From Terriglobia bacterium (GTDB lineage: Bacteria; Acidobacteriota; Terriglobia; Terriglobales; Acidobacteriaceae): a DNA stretch of 64,000 nt. The position numbers and the translations under genes are program-made. Of the stretch, positions 24,548 to 34,753 are shown piece after piece. The stretch is from assembly GCA_020073385.1 (NCBI GenBank), contig JAIQFH010000004.1, positions 62,001-126,000 on the forward strand, written 5' to 3'. Position 1 is the stretch's first letter. The number at the start of each line of letters is the position of its first letter. The notes beneath the pieces are model-generated. The model was not told the origin of the DNA, did not search any database, and was given only the letters and a program-made list of their open reading frames with translations.

Positions 24548-25939
24548 ATGGGAAGAATTCTGGTAGTTGACGATGAACCGAACATGCGCCGCATTCTGGC
24601 CTCGAACCTGCGCCAGGACCAGCACCAGATCTGGGAAGCGAGTGGAGTGGAAGAGGCGCAGCGCAGTCTCGCAGCCAACGACTTCGATGTGGTGATCACG
24701 GATCAGAAGATGCCGGATGGCGAAGGCCTGACGGTGCTGGCCTCCGCGCGCGAAAACGATCCCACGCTGGCAGTAATTCTGTTGACGGCTGTGGCCACCA
24801 TTGAGTTGGCGGTTGAGAGTATGCGGAGCGGCGCATTTGATTTCCTGACCAAGCCATTTCAACCGGAAGTAGTGCGGGCGACGGTGCGGCGAGCCTGCGA
24901 GCGCACGCGACTGCTGCGCGAAAACATTCTGCTGAAGGATGCGGTTGTGCGGTTGGAAGGCACGTCTGAGATTTATGGCGACAGTCCTGCGATGCATGAG
25001 GTGCGGGAGCGGATCGCACGAGTCGCGCCGACACACGCGACGGTGTTGATCACCGGTGAGACGGGCACTGGGAAGGAAGTTGTGGCGCGCGCGATTCATC
25101 GCAATAGTCCGCGAGCGCCGAAGCCGTTTGTGGCGGTGAACTGTGCGGCCTTCACCGAAACCTTGTTGGAGAGCGAACTCTTCGGGCACGAAAAGGGTGC
25201 GTTTACCGGAGCAGACCGGCAACGTCAGGGACTGTTCGAAGCGGCGCATGAAGGCACTTTGTTTTTGGACGAAGCCGGAGAGATGTCGCTGGCGGCGCAG
25301 GCCAAACTGTTGCGTGTCCTTACCGATGGGCAGGTATTGCGTGTGGGCTCGACTCGGCCACGACGAGTGGACGTGCGCGTGCTGGTGGCGACTCACCGGA
25401 ACCTGGAGAAGCGGGTGAAAGAAGGGCAGTTCCGGGAAGATTTGTTTTATCGTCTGGCCGTTGTGCCTATCCATCTTCCGCCACTTCGCGACCGGCGGGA
25501 CGATATTGCGGGATTGAGCGACGTGTTCTGCCACCAGGTGGCCACCGAACTCAAGATGCCGCGGCGGCGGTTGAGCGCCGAGGCACTGGCAAAGCTGCAG
25601 CATTACCGCTTTCCGGGAAACCTGCGGGAATTAAAGAACCTCATCGAGCGGGCCTACATTCTGAGCAGCAATCAGGAGATCGGGGCCGACGACCTTCCGC
25701 TCGGCCAGAAAGAGGCCGCGGCGAACGGGAATGGTAGCGCGCACGCGGCGGGACTTTCGATTCCGTTTGCCGATTCTTTCGACCTGACGGGGGTTCTCGA
25801 ACATGCGGAGAGGGAACTGATCGTTCGTACCCTGACCTCGACGCACGGAGCGCAAGCCGAAGCCGCGCGACGTATGGGACTTTCGCGCAGCGCGTTAGCG
25901 TACAAACTGACGAAATACGGGATCCGTTCGGCGGAGTAG
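24548..25939 (+). CDS. NtrC-family sigma54-dependent response regulator
   Basis: A 463-residue regulator with a receiver domain (phospho-acceptor Asp52 in VVITDQKMP) and an AAA+ domain: Walker A GETGTGKE at 170-177, the sigma54-contact motif GAFTGA at 217-222, Walker [10 protein letters not shown], and LREDLFYRL and [11 protein letters not shown] signatures. A Fis-type helix-turn-helix closes it ([20 protein letters not shown]). An intact GAFTGA means it should activate sigma54 promoters. It pairs with the kinase just upstream. The adjacent cytochrome locus is the most economical target. Confidence 0.95.
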   Translation: MGRILVVDDEPNMRRILASNLRQDQHQIWEASGVEEAQRSLAANDFDVVITDQKMPDGEGLTVLASARENDPTLAVILLTAVATIELAVESMRSGAFDFLTKPFQPEVVRATVRRACERTRLLRENILLKDAVVRLEGTSEIYGDSPAMHEVRERIARVAPTHATVLITGETGTGKEVVARAIHRNSPRAPKPFVAVNCAAFTETLLESELFGHEKGAFTGADRQRQGLFEAAHEGTLFLDEAGEMSLAAQAKLLRVLTDGQVLRVGSTRPRRVDVRVLVATHRNLEKRVKEGQFREDLFYRLAVVPIHLPPLRDRRDDIAGLSDVFCHQVATELKMPRRRLSAEALAKLQHYRFPGNLRELKNLIERAYILSSNQEIGADDLPLGQKEAAANGNGSAHAAGLSIPFADSFDLTGVLEHAERELIVRTLTSTHGAQAEAARRMGLSRSALAYKLTKYGIRSAE

Positions 25940-26015
25940 AGGTCGCCCCTTGGCGTGCCTCTCGGCGGGAAAAACGTTCTCGGAAAAATGAGGCGTTTTT
26001 TGTAACATAACCGTT

Positions 26016-28685
26016 ATGGCACGACTCCGCTCAGTCCCCGCCTTCCCGCCCTTTCTTAGCGCCCTAATCCTTTCAACTTTGATGATCCTTCCGGGTTGCG
26101 GCGGCGGGGGCAACCCGGGTGGTGGTGGAGGTGGCCAGCCACCGGCAACACCGTCGGGATTGACTGCGACGGCAGGGAACCAGCAGGTTGCTCTAACGTG
26201 GAGCGCAGTCACGACTGCGTCGAGCTATCACGTGAAGCGAGGGACGGTGTCAGGCGGGCCGTACAGCACGATTTCGTCACCGACTACCACCAGTTATACG
26301 GACACGGACACGAGCCTGAAAAACGGGACGGCTTACTACTACGTTGTGTCGGCGGTAAATGCGAACGGGGAGAGTGGGAATTCGGGCGAGAAGTCGGCAA
26401 CACCAGCTGCGCCTGTGACTGGTGCTCAGGTCACGATTGATGTGCTGGCCAACCGGCATGCGATCAGCCCATTTGTGTACGGAGGAGCTTTTCCTGACAG
26501 CACGTCGGCTATCAGCGACAGCGGAACGACCGTGGTCCGGTGGGGCGGCAACGCGACATCGACATACAACTGGCAACTGCATACTTACAACGCCGATAAC
26601 GACTATTTTTTCGAGGACTTCAATTTCTCTGGGCTGGGCAGCGGCGCCGACGCCGATTCCACTCAGTTCATTAGCGACGTGAAAACGGCCGGGAGCAAGC
26701 CGCTGATGACGATGGTGATGCTGCCGTGGGTGGCACAGAGTGCGGAAGATGGGGTGAATGGGCATTGGAGTTTTTCAGTAACGAAATATCATGCGCAGTG
26801 CAAGGTCGACCAGTTCAATCCTGACGCAGGAAACGGGCTGATGCCAGACTGTGCCACGCAACTGACAGCGGATCCGAACGATGCGTACTTTCCCTTGCTG
26901 GATAGTCACAGCGATCCCTGCACGGGTGGCAATTGTGTGTATCGGAGCGAGTGGGCAGCAGCGACGGCTTCGGCATTCGGAAGCGGCACCTGTGCGATCC
27001 CGTATTCAGCGATCAATTCATGCCATTTCTATGACATGGACAATGAGATCGATATCTGGGGCGGCACTCACTTCGATATCCATCCGTCGCAATCTGGCTA
27101 TGTGGAGCTGCGGGATGCGTATGTGAAGGAGGCGACGGCTCTAAAAGGATGGGATCCGGAAGCGGTTCGCCTCGGGCCCGTGAGCTGCTGCTGGTACTTC
27201 TATTGGAATCTGAATTCTTCGACTGATAACAAAACGTCGCACGCGGGAATCGACTTCTTGCCTTGGTGGCTCAACGAGGTCGCCTGGGCAGACGCGGTTT
27301 CGGGATCAAGATCGCTCGACATGTTCGACATCCACGCGTATCCGGATGCGGACACCACTGGCTTGACGCAGACTCAACTTCAGGCGCTGGCGGCGAAGAT
27401 TTATCGCGACTGGTGGGATCCCTCGTTCAACAGTGCGGCCCAGTACATTGTGAACGGGGGGTTCAGCATTGAGCCTCTTGACGGAATACCGTTCCGCATT
27501 CCGCGGATGCGCGCGCTGGTGAATCAAATCTACCCGGGGACTCCGTTGGCCATAACTGAATGGAGCGCGGCATTTGCGGGGACTACACCTGCGCAGCGTG
27601 AGGCGGATTTCTCGACGGCTCTTGGTGATGCGGACGCGTATGGAATCCTCGGCCGAGAACGCGTTTCGTTATCAACGCGGTGGACAGCCCCGGCGGCGGC
27701 GAATCCGAATTATCAGGCATTGAAGCTATACACCAATTATGACGGCAATCATCATGGCTTCGCGCCAATTTCGGTTTCAGACACCAACACCGGAAATCCG
27801 AACCTGTTCAGCAGTTACGCAGCAATCGACTCGAACGGTACCACGCTGACCGTAATGATCATCAACAAGGATCCACAGACCGCGGCGGAGGTGTCGTTCA
27901 ACCTGGGCGGATTCACGCCCAGTTCTGTGACCAGCTATACGCTGGCTTCGACCGCTCCGAATGCCATTACAGCGTCGTCAGCGAGTTCCTGGTCATCTCC
28001 AGTGACGGTGGCGCCGTACTCTGCGACTCTGCTCGTCATAACGGGGACCACGGCAAGCAAGCCTGGCGCTGAATGGGATCTCAATCCCGACACCATCATG
28101 GTTCCGGCAGGCGGGACGGTGACTCTGAATCCAGCGATCACTAGCGGTACGGGTAATGTCACGTTAGGAAACGCCGTGTTCGACGCATATGAGGGAGCGC
28201 CGGCGTGTGCGGGGACGATCAACATAACTACCTCTACCATTACCACGACTACGAACGGGGCAATTACCGTGACGGCGGGGGGTACGCCGGCATTCTGTCA
28301 TTTCACGGTGACGGGAACGGATGGGCAAAAGCAGGGTGGATGGATAGTGGTGGGCAAACCGGCAGCGACGCTTGCCACAACGACCGGGGATGGGCAAACG
28401 GGGAGTAAGGGAACTGCGCTTCCAGTGCCGTTAACCGTGACCCTGACCCCGGGCCAATCCGGCGGGACGGCTGTCGGTGCGAGCGTGCTGTTGACCGCCA
28501 GCGGAGGAACGCTGTCCGATGGAACCAATAGTGGGCCAAAGATCATTGTGGTGACGAACGGTTCGGGCGTCACGCCACCGGTAACTCTCACGTTGCCGTC
28601 AACGGCTGGGCCCGTAACGGTGACGGCTGAAAGCCCATATGGGCTGGGACATCCGATAGCGACGTTTACCGAGACGGCGAACTGA
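26016..28685 (+). CDS. Glycoside hydrolase family 44-like lipoprotein with fibronectin III domain
   Basis: An 889-residue secreted protein. A lipobox ILPGC is followed by a Gly-rich spacer and a fibronectin III-like domain (about 45-130: LTATAGNQQVALTWSAV and NGTAYYYVVSAVNANGE). The catalytic region (about 145-560) has YDMDNEIDIW, with the probable acid/base Glu, and LAITEWSAAF, with the probable nucleophile Glu, in the order found in GH44 endoglucanases/xyloglucanases. A beta-rich subdomain and one or two Ig-like C-terminal segments follow. It likely cuts plant or microbial beta-glucans at the cell surface. The family call rests on motif layout. Confidence 0.8.
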   Translation: MARLRSVPAFPPFLSALILSTLMILPGCGGGGNPGGGGGGQPPATPSGLTATAGNQQVALTWSAVTTASSYHVKRGTVSGGPYSTISSPTTTSYTDTDTSLKNGTAYYYVVSAVNANGESGNSGEKSATPAAPVTGAQVTIDVLANRHAISPFVYGGAFPDSTSAISDSGTTVVRWGGNATSTYNWQLHTYNADNDYFFEDFNFSGLGSGADADSTQFISDVKTAGSKPLMTMVMLPWVAQSAEDGVNGHWSFSVTKYHAQCKVDQFNPDAGNGLMPDCATQLTADPNDAYFPLLDSHSDPCTGGNCVYRSEWAAATASAFGSGTCAIPYSAINSCHFYDMDNEIDIWGGTHFDIHPSQSGYVELRDAYVKEATALKGWDPEAVRLGPVSCCWYFYWNLNSSTDNKTSHAGIDFLPWWLNEVAWADAVSGSRSLDMFDIHAYPDADTTGLTQTQLQALAAKIYRDWWDPSFNSAAQYIVNGGFSIEPLDGIPFRIPRMRALVNQIYPGTPLAITEWSAAFAGTTPAQREADFSTALGDADAYGILGRERVSLSTRWTAPAAANPNYQALKLYTNYDGNHHGFAPISVSDTNTGNPNLFSSYAAIDSNGTTLTVMIINKDPQTAAEVSFNLGGFTPSSVTSYTLASTAPNAITASSASSWSSPVTVAPYSATLLVITGTTASKPGAEWDLNPDTIMVPAGGTVTLNPAITSGTGNVTLGNAVFDAYEGAPACAGTINITTSTITTTTNGAITVTAGGTPAFCHFTVTGTDGQKQGGWIVVGKPAATLATTTGDGQTGSKGTALPVPLTVTLTPGQSGGTAVGASVLLTASGGTLSDGTNSGPKIIVVTNGSGVTPPVTLTLPSTAGPVTVTAESPYGLGHPIATFTETAN

Positions 28686-28738
28686 CTTCTTCATGACGGC
28701 AGTTTGCTGTAGCGCCTTCAATTTTGCTCTCGAGACTT

Positions 28739-28769
28739 CCCACTTCTCGCAATGGCGGCGAGAAGTGGG
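28739..28769. repeat. Strong hairpin, REP-like or terminator
   Basis: Arms CCCACTTCTCGC (28739-28750) and GCGAGAAGTGGG (28758-28769) are perfectly complementary over 12 bases with a 7-base loop. GGCACCCCTTTTC follows. It lies 54 bases after the glycosidase stop and before the convergent trmO gene, so it probably ends the glycosidase transcript. Confidence 0.7.
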
Positions 28770-28838
28770 GCACCCCTTTTCATTTGCTTGACGCGCTGAA
28801 GAGGCATCGCTGACTCAGAGTTGGCGTTGCACTTCCTG

Positions 28839-29300
28839 CTATTTACTTGCCCTTGCTTCGGCCTCGGCTAGCCATCCTCGGCGGAGTTTTTCTTGAGGGA
28901 TGCTGGACAAGTACGGCTTCAGATCCAGGAGGGGCGTGCCGTCTAGCATGTCGACGCCGCGGACGTGCAAGGACCGGCCGTCACGACGCAGGAGTTCGAC
29001 TACCGTAAATCCGATCGGGTTCGGGCGACGCGGGGATCGGGTCGCGAAGACGCCGTGCGGGCGATTGTCGGTAGGCGGTGTACCGATCAGTTCCTGCCGG
29101 TCTTCCTCGGTCAGTCGATCGAAGAGCCACAGCACGATCAGATGAGAAAATCCCTCGATGTCGGTGAGGCCTAACTCAAACTGCGGCAGGATCTCAAGAA
29201 TACCCTCGGCGTCGTGCTTTGCCCCTAAACCTTTTGGAACCTCTTGCGCACTCTTATAAGGACTGTGTACGTGTCCGATGGGTTGAAAGGAAAACATCAT
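28839..29300 (-). CDS. trmO: tRNA (N6-threonylcarbamoyladenosine-37) methyltransferase (TrmO/TsaA-like)
   Basis: A 153-residue protein with the SAM-dependent TrmO beta-barrel signatures FQPIGHVHSPYK, GFSHLIVLWLFDR, GVFATRSPRRPNPIGFTVVELL and LDGTPLLDLKPYLS. It methylates t6A37 in tRNA-Thr in characterised homologues. GGAGGA at 29310-29305 places the start at the ATG at 29300 (or the next ATG, 29297) rather than the GTG at 29312. It is convergent with the upstream glycosidase gene. Confidence 0.9.
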   Translation of the reverse strand: MMFSFQPIGHVHSPYKSAQEVPKGLGAKHDAEGILEILPQFELGLTDIEGFSHLIVLWLFDRLTEEDRQELIGTPPTDNRPHGVFATRSPRRPNPIGFTVVELLRRDGRSLHVRGVDMLDGTPLLDLKPYLSSIPQEKLRRGWLAEAEARASK

Positions 29301-29679
29301 TTGGTCCTCCACTGAAAATTATTGCAGAACTCTTGTTACTGATCTCAGCTTCTGAATGCTTTTCAACAACTCCATTCCATGGCTTGCGTAAATAATCGAG
29401 CAGTCAACATCGGCATTGCACAGGCGAGCAAGAAAACTTTACGCGAGCTTGACGAAACTCTAGATTGCGCCGTGCAACGTCGCTGAAGAACGCCCGCATC
29501 CCAGCACTTTAATCGGAACCGCCAAGCGAGTGTGCCACTTCATCTTCGGACGTGCTGTGCATCCCTGTGCGCATGTGCTCCGCAGAACTGGCTGACGCTC
29601 ACCAGTAGACCTCGACGTGGTGGTGTGCTCCGAGAGGTGATTCCGGTGAATGCAACACAATGAGAGGAACATTCAAGTC
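29301..29679. other. Divergent intergenic region
   Basis: 379 bases between trmO and the outer-membrane protein gene, holding the two ribosome binding sites at its ends. No gene, strong terminator or convincing promoter pair was recognised; a short minus-strand open frame here has no recognisable features. Confidence 0.4.
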
Positions 29680-30288
29680 ATGAAAAGGATAGTCGTTCTA
29701 GTAGTGGGAATTGCTCTTGGCCTATCGGTGGCGGCGTCAGCACAAGAAAACCGGTCGGAGATCAGTCTGCAGGGCGGTGGATTGTTCACTAAGAGCACGA
29801 CAGGCAATGGCACTTCGTACAACACGACAGAGAGCGGCGGCGTTTTGGGGACATATCGCTACCATTTGAATCACTGGATCTCGGTTGAAGGGGCTTATGG
29901 CTACAGTGTCAATACGCAGAAATATTCGCTGTCCTCCGGAGCATTCCGCATTCAATCCGGAATCCATGACTTCACCGGGAGTCTGGTCTTAAATCTTCCC
30001 TCGCACCGGCATTCACGTGTCAATCCGTACTTGCTGGCTGGAGGAGGAGCGCTGCGCTTCGCGCCTACAAACGATCAGTTCAACACTCTCTCGGGCGCTC
30101 AGGGCCAGACCAAGGGAGCGTTTGTATATGGGGCTGGAATCAACTACGGGATTTACAAGGGCCTCTCGCTTCGCGCGGAGTATCGAGGCCTCGTATACAG
30201 TACTCCCGACTTCGGATTCGGAGCGCTCGCGACGAATGCCGTTACTCACACCGCCGTGCCTACTGTGGGTCTGAGTTTTCGATTTTGA
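29680..30288 (+). CDS. Small outer-membrane beta-barrel protein
   Basis: A 202-residue protein with a signal peptide (MKRIVVLVVGIALGLSVAASAQ). Alternating hydrophobic strands and the terminal VPTVGLSFRF aromatic end are typical of an 8-stranded OmpA/OmpX-like barrel. GAGAGGA about 12 bases upstream supports the ATG at 29680 over the earlier one at 29650. It is monocistronic as far as can be seen. No specific function is implied. Confidence 0.85.
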   Translation: MKRIVVLVVGIALGLSVAASAQENRSEISLQGGGLFTKSTTGNGTSYNTTESGGVLGTYRYHLNHWISVEGAYGYSVNTQKYSLSSGAFRIQSGIHDFTGSLVLNLPSHRHSRVNPYLLAGGGALRFAPTNDQFNTLSGAQGQTKGAFVYGAGINYGIYKGLSLRAEYRGLVYSTPDFGFGALATNAVTHTAVPTVGLSFRF

Positions 30289-30330
30289 AAAAGATGCAGG
30301 CGGCGCGGTGATGACGGTGCCGCCTGCCGT

Positions 30331-31950
30331 TTATTCCGATTCCTTGGGCAACGGTTTTTCGATCGGCTTGCGAGGCATCATCTGGTCGCGCATAGCTGTT
30401 TCGTAAACGAAGCTGGCGACGATCACTGCCATTTGTTTCAGGTCGTCCGGTTGCAGACGGTCATAGACATCCATGTTGGAGTGGTGTGTACGCGTCTCGT
30501 ACTCGATGGGGTCCTGAATGAACTGAAATCCGGGAATGCCGACGGCATCGAAGGAAAGATGATCGGTGCCGCCGGTATTGCGCATGGTGAGAGTGGTCAT
30601 CCCGAGATCTCTAAAGGCCTTCATCCACGATTCGAAGATGGGCGCGACGGCCTCATTTTCCTGGAGGTAAACTCCGCGGATTTTTCCGGTGCCGTTGTCG
30701 ACATTGAAATAAGCTGAAACCTTTGCTTGCTCCGGTTTCACCGTGACCGGGCCGGCTTCGCGGCGCAACAGAGTTGGAATGCCCTTCATGTTAGGATCGT
30801 CCATCGGCGGCCGCGATCCAAAGTGCTGCTCGACATATCCCTGCGAGCCGAGCAGTCCTTCTTCTTCGCCGCTCCATAACCCGATCCGGATCGTGCGCCG
30901 GGGCTTGATGTCGAGCGCCTTCAATATGCGAACGGCTTCCATCATGACGACACTGCCAGCGCCATTATCAGTGGCGCCGGTGCCTGCATGCCAGGAGTCG
31001 AGGTGTGCGCCGAGCATGACGACTTCGTCTTTCTTGTCGGTGCCGGGGATTTCAGCGATCGTGTCGTACTGCATGGGATCGTCGTCGTAGAAAGTATTGG
31101 CGACGTTAAGTTCGACGGTCGCGTCCTTCTTTTGATCGAGCAGGCGGGCGATACGGTTCCATTGCTCGGAAGCCATGGTGAGTTGGGGAATGGTGGTGGT
31201 CTCGCCAGGCTTGTAGGATCCTCCAGACTGGACGAAGACCGTTCCGCCCCCGGCGGTACCGCGGCTGTGATCGATCACGGCAAGGACTTTTTCATCGGCG
31301 AAGAACTGATTGAGATCTTTGATGAAACGGCGACGGCGCAGCATTTCTGCGAGACGAAATGGAGGGCGCTCACCAGGAATCTGATATTCGCCGATTTTCG
31401 CGAGGTCGTCGTCGCCAAGACGCTTATACGGTGATTCAACGATGGGCTTGACTTCGGCATCGGGGCCGAAGATCACGATCATGCCGGCGAGCTTGCCGCG
31501 ATATTTGTCGAAATCCTTCTTCTCTTCAATGTTAGCGCGAATGCATTTCCCAGTGACGACGCCATCGGTGCCGGGTGTCCATGCTTTGGCGTAAACGATC
31601 AACGGTGTGATATCGGGCGAGGTCAAGCGAGCATTGACGTACTGATTGGCCCATCCACGACCGAATGGTCCCCACGCTTCCAGGTGAGCGTTGCTGAGGC
31701 CCATCTCCGTAAGTTTGTCGCGCGTCCAGTTATTGGCGCGCTTCATGTTGGGAGAGCCGGTAAGGCGTTCGCCGATCGAATCCATCAGGCCGGAAGCCAA
31801 CTCTGTCACTTTCGAGTTGTGAAAGCCCTCATAGCGGATGCGGGTGATCGTTTCGAGGTCGACCTTTTCCTGAGGTGCCTGCGACCATGCGATCGGTATA
31901 GCGGACAGGATCAAGACGAGGGAGCAGGCGAGTCGCGCGGGGCTCTGCAT
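30331..31950 (-). CDS. Secreted M28-family metallopeptidase
   Basis: A 539-residue exported peptidase: signal peptide ending IPIAWSQ, a PA-like insert (RGKLAGMIVIFGPDA) and a di-zinc catalytic core. Zinc-site residues are visible as GAHLDSWHAG (His), GATDNGAGS (bridging Asp), GLWSGEEEGLLGS (catalytic Glu pair) and RTHHSNMDVYD (C-terminal His). Overall similarity is to carboxypeptidase Q/aminopeptidase members of M28. It probably degrades peptides in the periplasm or outside the cell. Monocistronic. Confidence 0.92.
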   Translation of the reverse strand: MQSPARLACSLVLILSAIPIAWSQAPQEKVDLETITRIRYEGFHNSKVTELASGLMDSIGERLTGSPNMKRANNWTRDKLTEMGLSNAHLEAWGPFGRGWANQYVNARLTSPDITPLIVYAKAWTPGTDGVVTGKCIRANIEEKKDFDKYRGKLAGMIVIFGPDAEVKPIVESPYKRLGDDDLAKIGEYQIPGERPPFRLAEMLRRRRFIKDLNQFFADEKVLAVIDHSRGTAGGGTVFVQSGGSYKPGETTTIPQLTMASEQWNRIARLLDQKKDATVELNVANTFYDDDPMQYDTIAEIPGTDKKDEVVMLGAHLDSWHAGTGATDNGAGSVVMMEAVRILKALDIKPRRTIRIGLWSGEEEGLLGSQGYVEQHFGSRPPMDDPNMKGIPTLLRREAGPVTVKPEQAKVSAYFNVDNGTGKIRGVYLQENEAVAPIFESWMKAFRDLGMTTLTMRNTGGTDHLSFDAVGIPGFQFIQDPIEYETRTHHSNMDVYDRLQPDDLKQMAVIVASFVYETAMRDQMMPRKPIEKPLPKESE

Positions 31951-32010
31951 GATTGGTCCTTTCGTGGAGAATTAGAAAGGGATTATACAATTCGCTTCGG
32001 TTCGCGGGTC

Positions 32011-32721
32011 TCACTGTGCAGGATTGCGGAGCGGTTCGTTGCGCTTTTCCTCGGTGTCGACCGAGAACAGCATGAAGTGATCGAAGCTATGGTGGCGGTA
32101 ATATCGGTGCTTGCGGAAGTCGAAGTAAATTTCTACGTCTTTTGGCAGCCAGAGCGTAATGTTCTTCTTCGGAAAGGGAACGGGCCCATACTCGACTACC
32201 TGGTGCTCGCTGAGCAGACGAATTTCGGGCATGGGTTTGACCATATCGGCTTCCATCCGCACGATTTGAAAGTTATCGGCGGTGATCCATGCCCTGCCTT
32301 TTAAGGCCACGGGAAAAATCTGCTCTCCCATGCCATAGCTGTGCATACGATTGGGACGGTCGCTGCGCTGGCGGAAGTGGACTAACCAGGTGGCCTGTCC
32401 GCGCCAGTCACCGAGACCCTCGCACTGCAATTCAAAATCTTCACGCATGTCAGGATGCAGGATCAGCGCCAGCGCGGCGAAGCCGGTGCTTGCAATCTGG
32501 TCGGGATAACCTGCCAGAGTGAGCCTGTCCGAGCAGTGTTCATCGATGGAAACTAGCCCCGGCGCGTTCTGGGAGACTGTGGCGACATAGTCATACTTTC
32601 GCTTCTCGGCTCGAATAGGAAAGCCGAAGGAGTCCAGCGCTTGATGGAACAAGTCTTCGATGGCGGCGAAGCGCTCGATATCATGGACAAACTCCTTTCG
32701 CTGGCAGAATAGTTGCCTCTG
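32011..32721 (-). pseudogene. Truncated third copy of the TPR/LolA-like protein (C-terminal domain only)
   Basis: The frame is open from the TAG stop of the neighbouring full-length gene (32724-32722) to 32011. It reads RKEFVHDIERFAAIEDLFHQALD and onward, collinear with the C-terminal domain of the two full-length paralogs from SGKRVQELVDDLSRFAAIEDL. The signal peptide, carboxypeptidase-regulatory-like domain and TPRs are missing. No ATG occurs before the homology begins; the first plausible start is TTG at 32652, already inside the domain. It therefore looks like a remnant of tandem duplication, fused edge-to-edge with the next gene. A short translated cytoplasmic product cannot be ruled out. 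Confidence 0.75.
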
Positions 32722-34695
32722 CTAACGGTACCCTTCGGCAGGGTTGGGAACCGGCTCGTTCCGCTTCTCTTCTGTATCGACTGAATACAGCATGTAATGA
32801 TCGAAGCTGTGGCGGCGATAGTAGCGATGTTTGCGGAAATCGAAGTAGATCTCGGCGCTCTTCGGCAGCCAGAGTGTAGTGTTCTTTCTGGGGAAGGGGA
32901 CTGGCCCGTAGTCCACGACCTGGTGCTCAGTGATCAACTGGATTTCAGGCATGGGCGTTACCATCTCGGCTTCGATGCGGACAATCTGGAATTTGTCGGA
33001 CGTGATCCAGGCGCGGCCTTTGAGTGGCACTGGATGAAACTGGTTTCCGACTTTGTAAGTGTGCATGCGATTGGGATGTCCGCTGCGCTGCTGGAAATGG
33101 ACGAGCCAACTGGCCTGTCCGTGCCAATCGGCGAGTCCTTCGCAGATCATGTCGAAGTTGTCACGCATGTGCGGGTGGAAGACGAAAGCGAGCGTGGCAA
33201 AACCGGTGCTGGCGATCTTTCCGGGATAGTCCGACACGGAGAGCTTGCTGTTGCGGTTTTCGTCGACGGCGAGGTATCCAGGCTCGACTTCTGAGATCGA
33301 GGCAACGTAGTCGAATTTCCGGGTCTCGGTGCGAACCGGATTTCCATACTCGTCGAGTGTCTGGTGCAAGAGGTCTTCGATGGCGGCGAATCGGGAAAGA
33401 TCATCGACCAGTTCCTGCACACGTTTGCCGGACTCCTCGATTACTCTGTCTGAGGGGCAGGTGACACCGGGTGCAACCGACAGCTTAATCTCGTCAATAC
33501 CGGGCGGCTGCCATGCTTTCATGGAGAGTTTCGGAGCGGGAAGGGCGCTTAGCGGGTCAACGCCGGTGAGCTTCGGAACGGGCCGCGGGCTGTCGTCCAA
33601 AGCTGGGGAACTTGTAGTCCCGCTTTCGATATCGGCAATGAGTTCCAGCACCTGCCCGGCCACAGGGTGGCCCGGCGACTGATCGAGAAAGACCCTCAAG
33701 GCACGGACGCCCTCCTGAGGCTGCCCCAGATTCACCAGCGCCTCACCGAGAACAAGCTGGGCCGGACTCGCGGCATTCTTGCCCTTGGTGATGGCAACCT
33801 GCGCTTCATCGCGTGCTTTGTCGTAAGTTTTTTCGTGAAGGTAGGCATCGGCAAGAAGGTTGTGGGGAAGCCAATTCTCGGCGTCGTTCAGTACGGCCTG
33901 CTCCAGGGCGGAGCGGGCGGCGGGGTAGTCTCGCGTCTCCAGGCCGGCCCTTCCCAGCAGAGTCAAAGCGGGTCCGTTGTGGGGATCCAGGGCAGTCGCA
34001 GCGGTGAAAAATCTGGCGGCCTGCGCGAAATCCCTTTTCTGGAAATACAAGTAGCCGAAGAGAAAATTGATGTTCGCGCTAGCGGGAGATGAGGTATAGG
34101 CCTTGTCCAAGTGCGTGCGGGCCTCCTCGAGTTTTCCAGACTTCAACGCGGACACAGCGAGCTTTGTTTCCTTGCGCGCCTTGCCGGGCAGCATGTTATC
34201 GACGATATCGAGATTGGTCGCTAAGGCATCGCGGTGTAAGACAATTTCGTGAGTCTGCTGGGCTTGACTGGCGCCCACCGTGAGTTCTTTGTGAGTACTC
34301 AGGTAGCCGACTGCACTGATCTCCACGTTGTAAGTGCCGTAAGGGACGTCGGTGAAGACGCCTTCCGACGCACTTTCGGAGTAGGGTCCTTGCGAATCCA
34401 TGTCCGTGGTCTGCCACATCGGTGACTGATTGGCGAGATTCACCAGCTTCAAAACGGCCTGGCGATCAAGTTTGTGTCCGTTGCGTTCAGCGAACACCTT
34501 AAAAACCAGAACGCCCGTGTTGGGGGCGGTTGCATAGGACCTTGCCGTCGCAATACGGTCTCGGTGGGAGCCGATTCCGTTAAGCGTGTCTCCCATGTTC
34601 TGAGCGCGAGAAGTGGAGAGAAAAATTGGGCCAGCGAGTGCGACCAGGGAGACTCGCGCAACGAAATTCCGAACGGCGCAGCGAGCAGATGTCAT
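32722..34695 (-). CDS. Secreted TPR protein with LolA-like C-terminal domain (paralog 1)
   Basis: About 657 residues from the ATG at 34695, which gives a signal peptide (VARVSLVALAGPIFLSTSRAQ); a longer start at 34722 is open. Domains in order: a carboxypeptidase-regulatory-like beta sandwich (GVFTDVPYGTYNVEISAVGYLS, residues about 85-140), five or six TPRs (about 175-330: NINFLFGYLYFQKRDFAQAARFF, PAARSALEQAV), a Pro-rich linker, and a LolA-like domain (about 440-655: STGFATLAFVFHPHMRDNF, KGRAWITSDKFQIVRIEAEM, RHSFDHYMLYSVDTEEKRNE). A tandem paralog lies upstream and a truncated copy downstream. Likely periplasmic or surface protein; role unknown. Confidence 0.8.
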   Translation of the reverse strand: MTSARCAVRNFVARVSLVALAGPIFLSTSRAQNMGDTLNGIGSHRDRIATARSYATAPNTGVLVFKVFAERNGHKLDRQAVLKLVNLANQSPMWQTTDMDSQGPYSESASEGVFTDVPYGTYNVEISAVGYLSTHKELTVGASQAQQTHEIVLHRDALATNLDIVDNMLPGKARKETKLAVSALKSGKLEEARTHLDKAYTSSPASANINFLFGYLYFQKRDFAQAARFFTAATALDPHNGPALTLLGRAGLETRDYPAARSALEQAVLNDAENWLPHNLLADAYLHEKTYDKARDEAQVAITKGKNAASPAQLVLGEALVNLGQPQEGVRALRVFLDQSPGHPVAGQVLELIADIESGTTSSPALDDSPRPVPKLTGVDPLSALPAPKLSMKAWQPPGIDEIKLSVAPGVTCPSDRVIEESGKRVQELVDDLSRFAAIEDLLHQTLDEYGNPVRTETRKFDYVASISEVEPGYLAVDENRNSKLSVSDYPGKIASTGFATLAFVFHPHMRDNFDMICEGLADWHGQASWLVHFQQRSGHPNRMHTYKVGNQFHPVPLKGRAWITSDKFQIVRIEAEMVTPMPEIQLITEHQVVDYGPVPFPRKNTTLWLPKSAEIYFDFRKHRYYRRHSFDHYMLYSVDTEEKRNEPVPNPAEGYR

Positions 34696-34753
34696 AGAAC
34701 GGCTGGCACAGCAGTGTGGCACGGTTTTAGGCGGGGGTCAAACGAATGTGCTG

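Noticed and set aside
28839-29312. GTG at 29312 as start of trmO
   Set aside because: GGAGGA overlaps the first codons after that GTG and is ideally spaced for the ATG at 29300.
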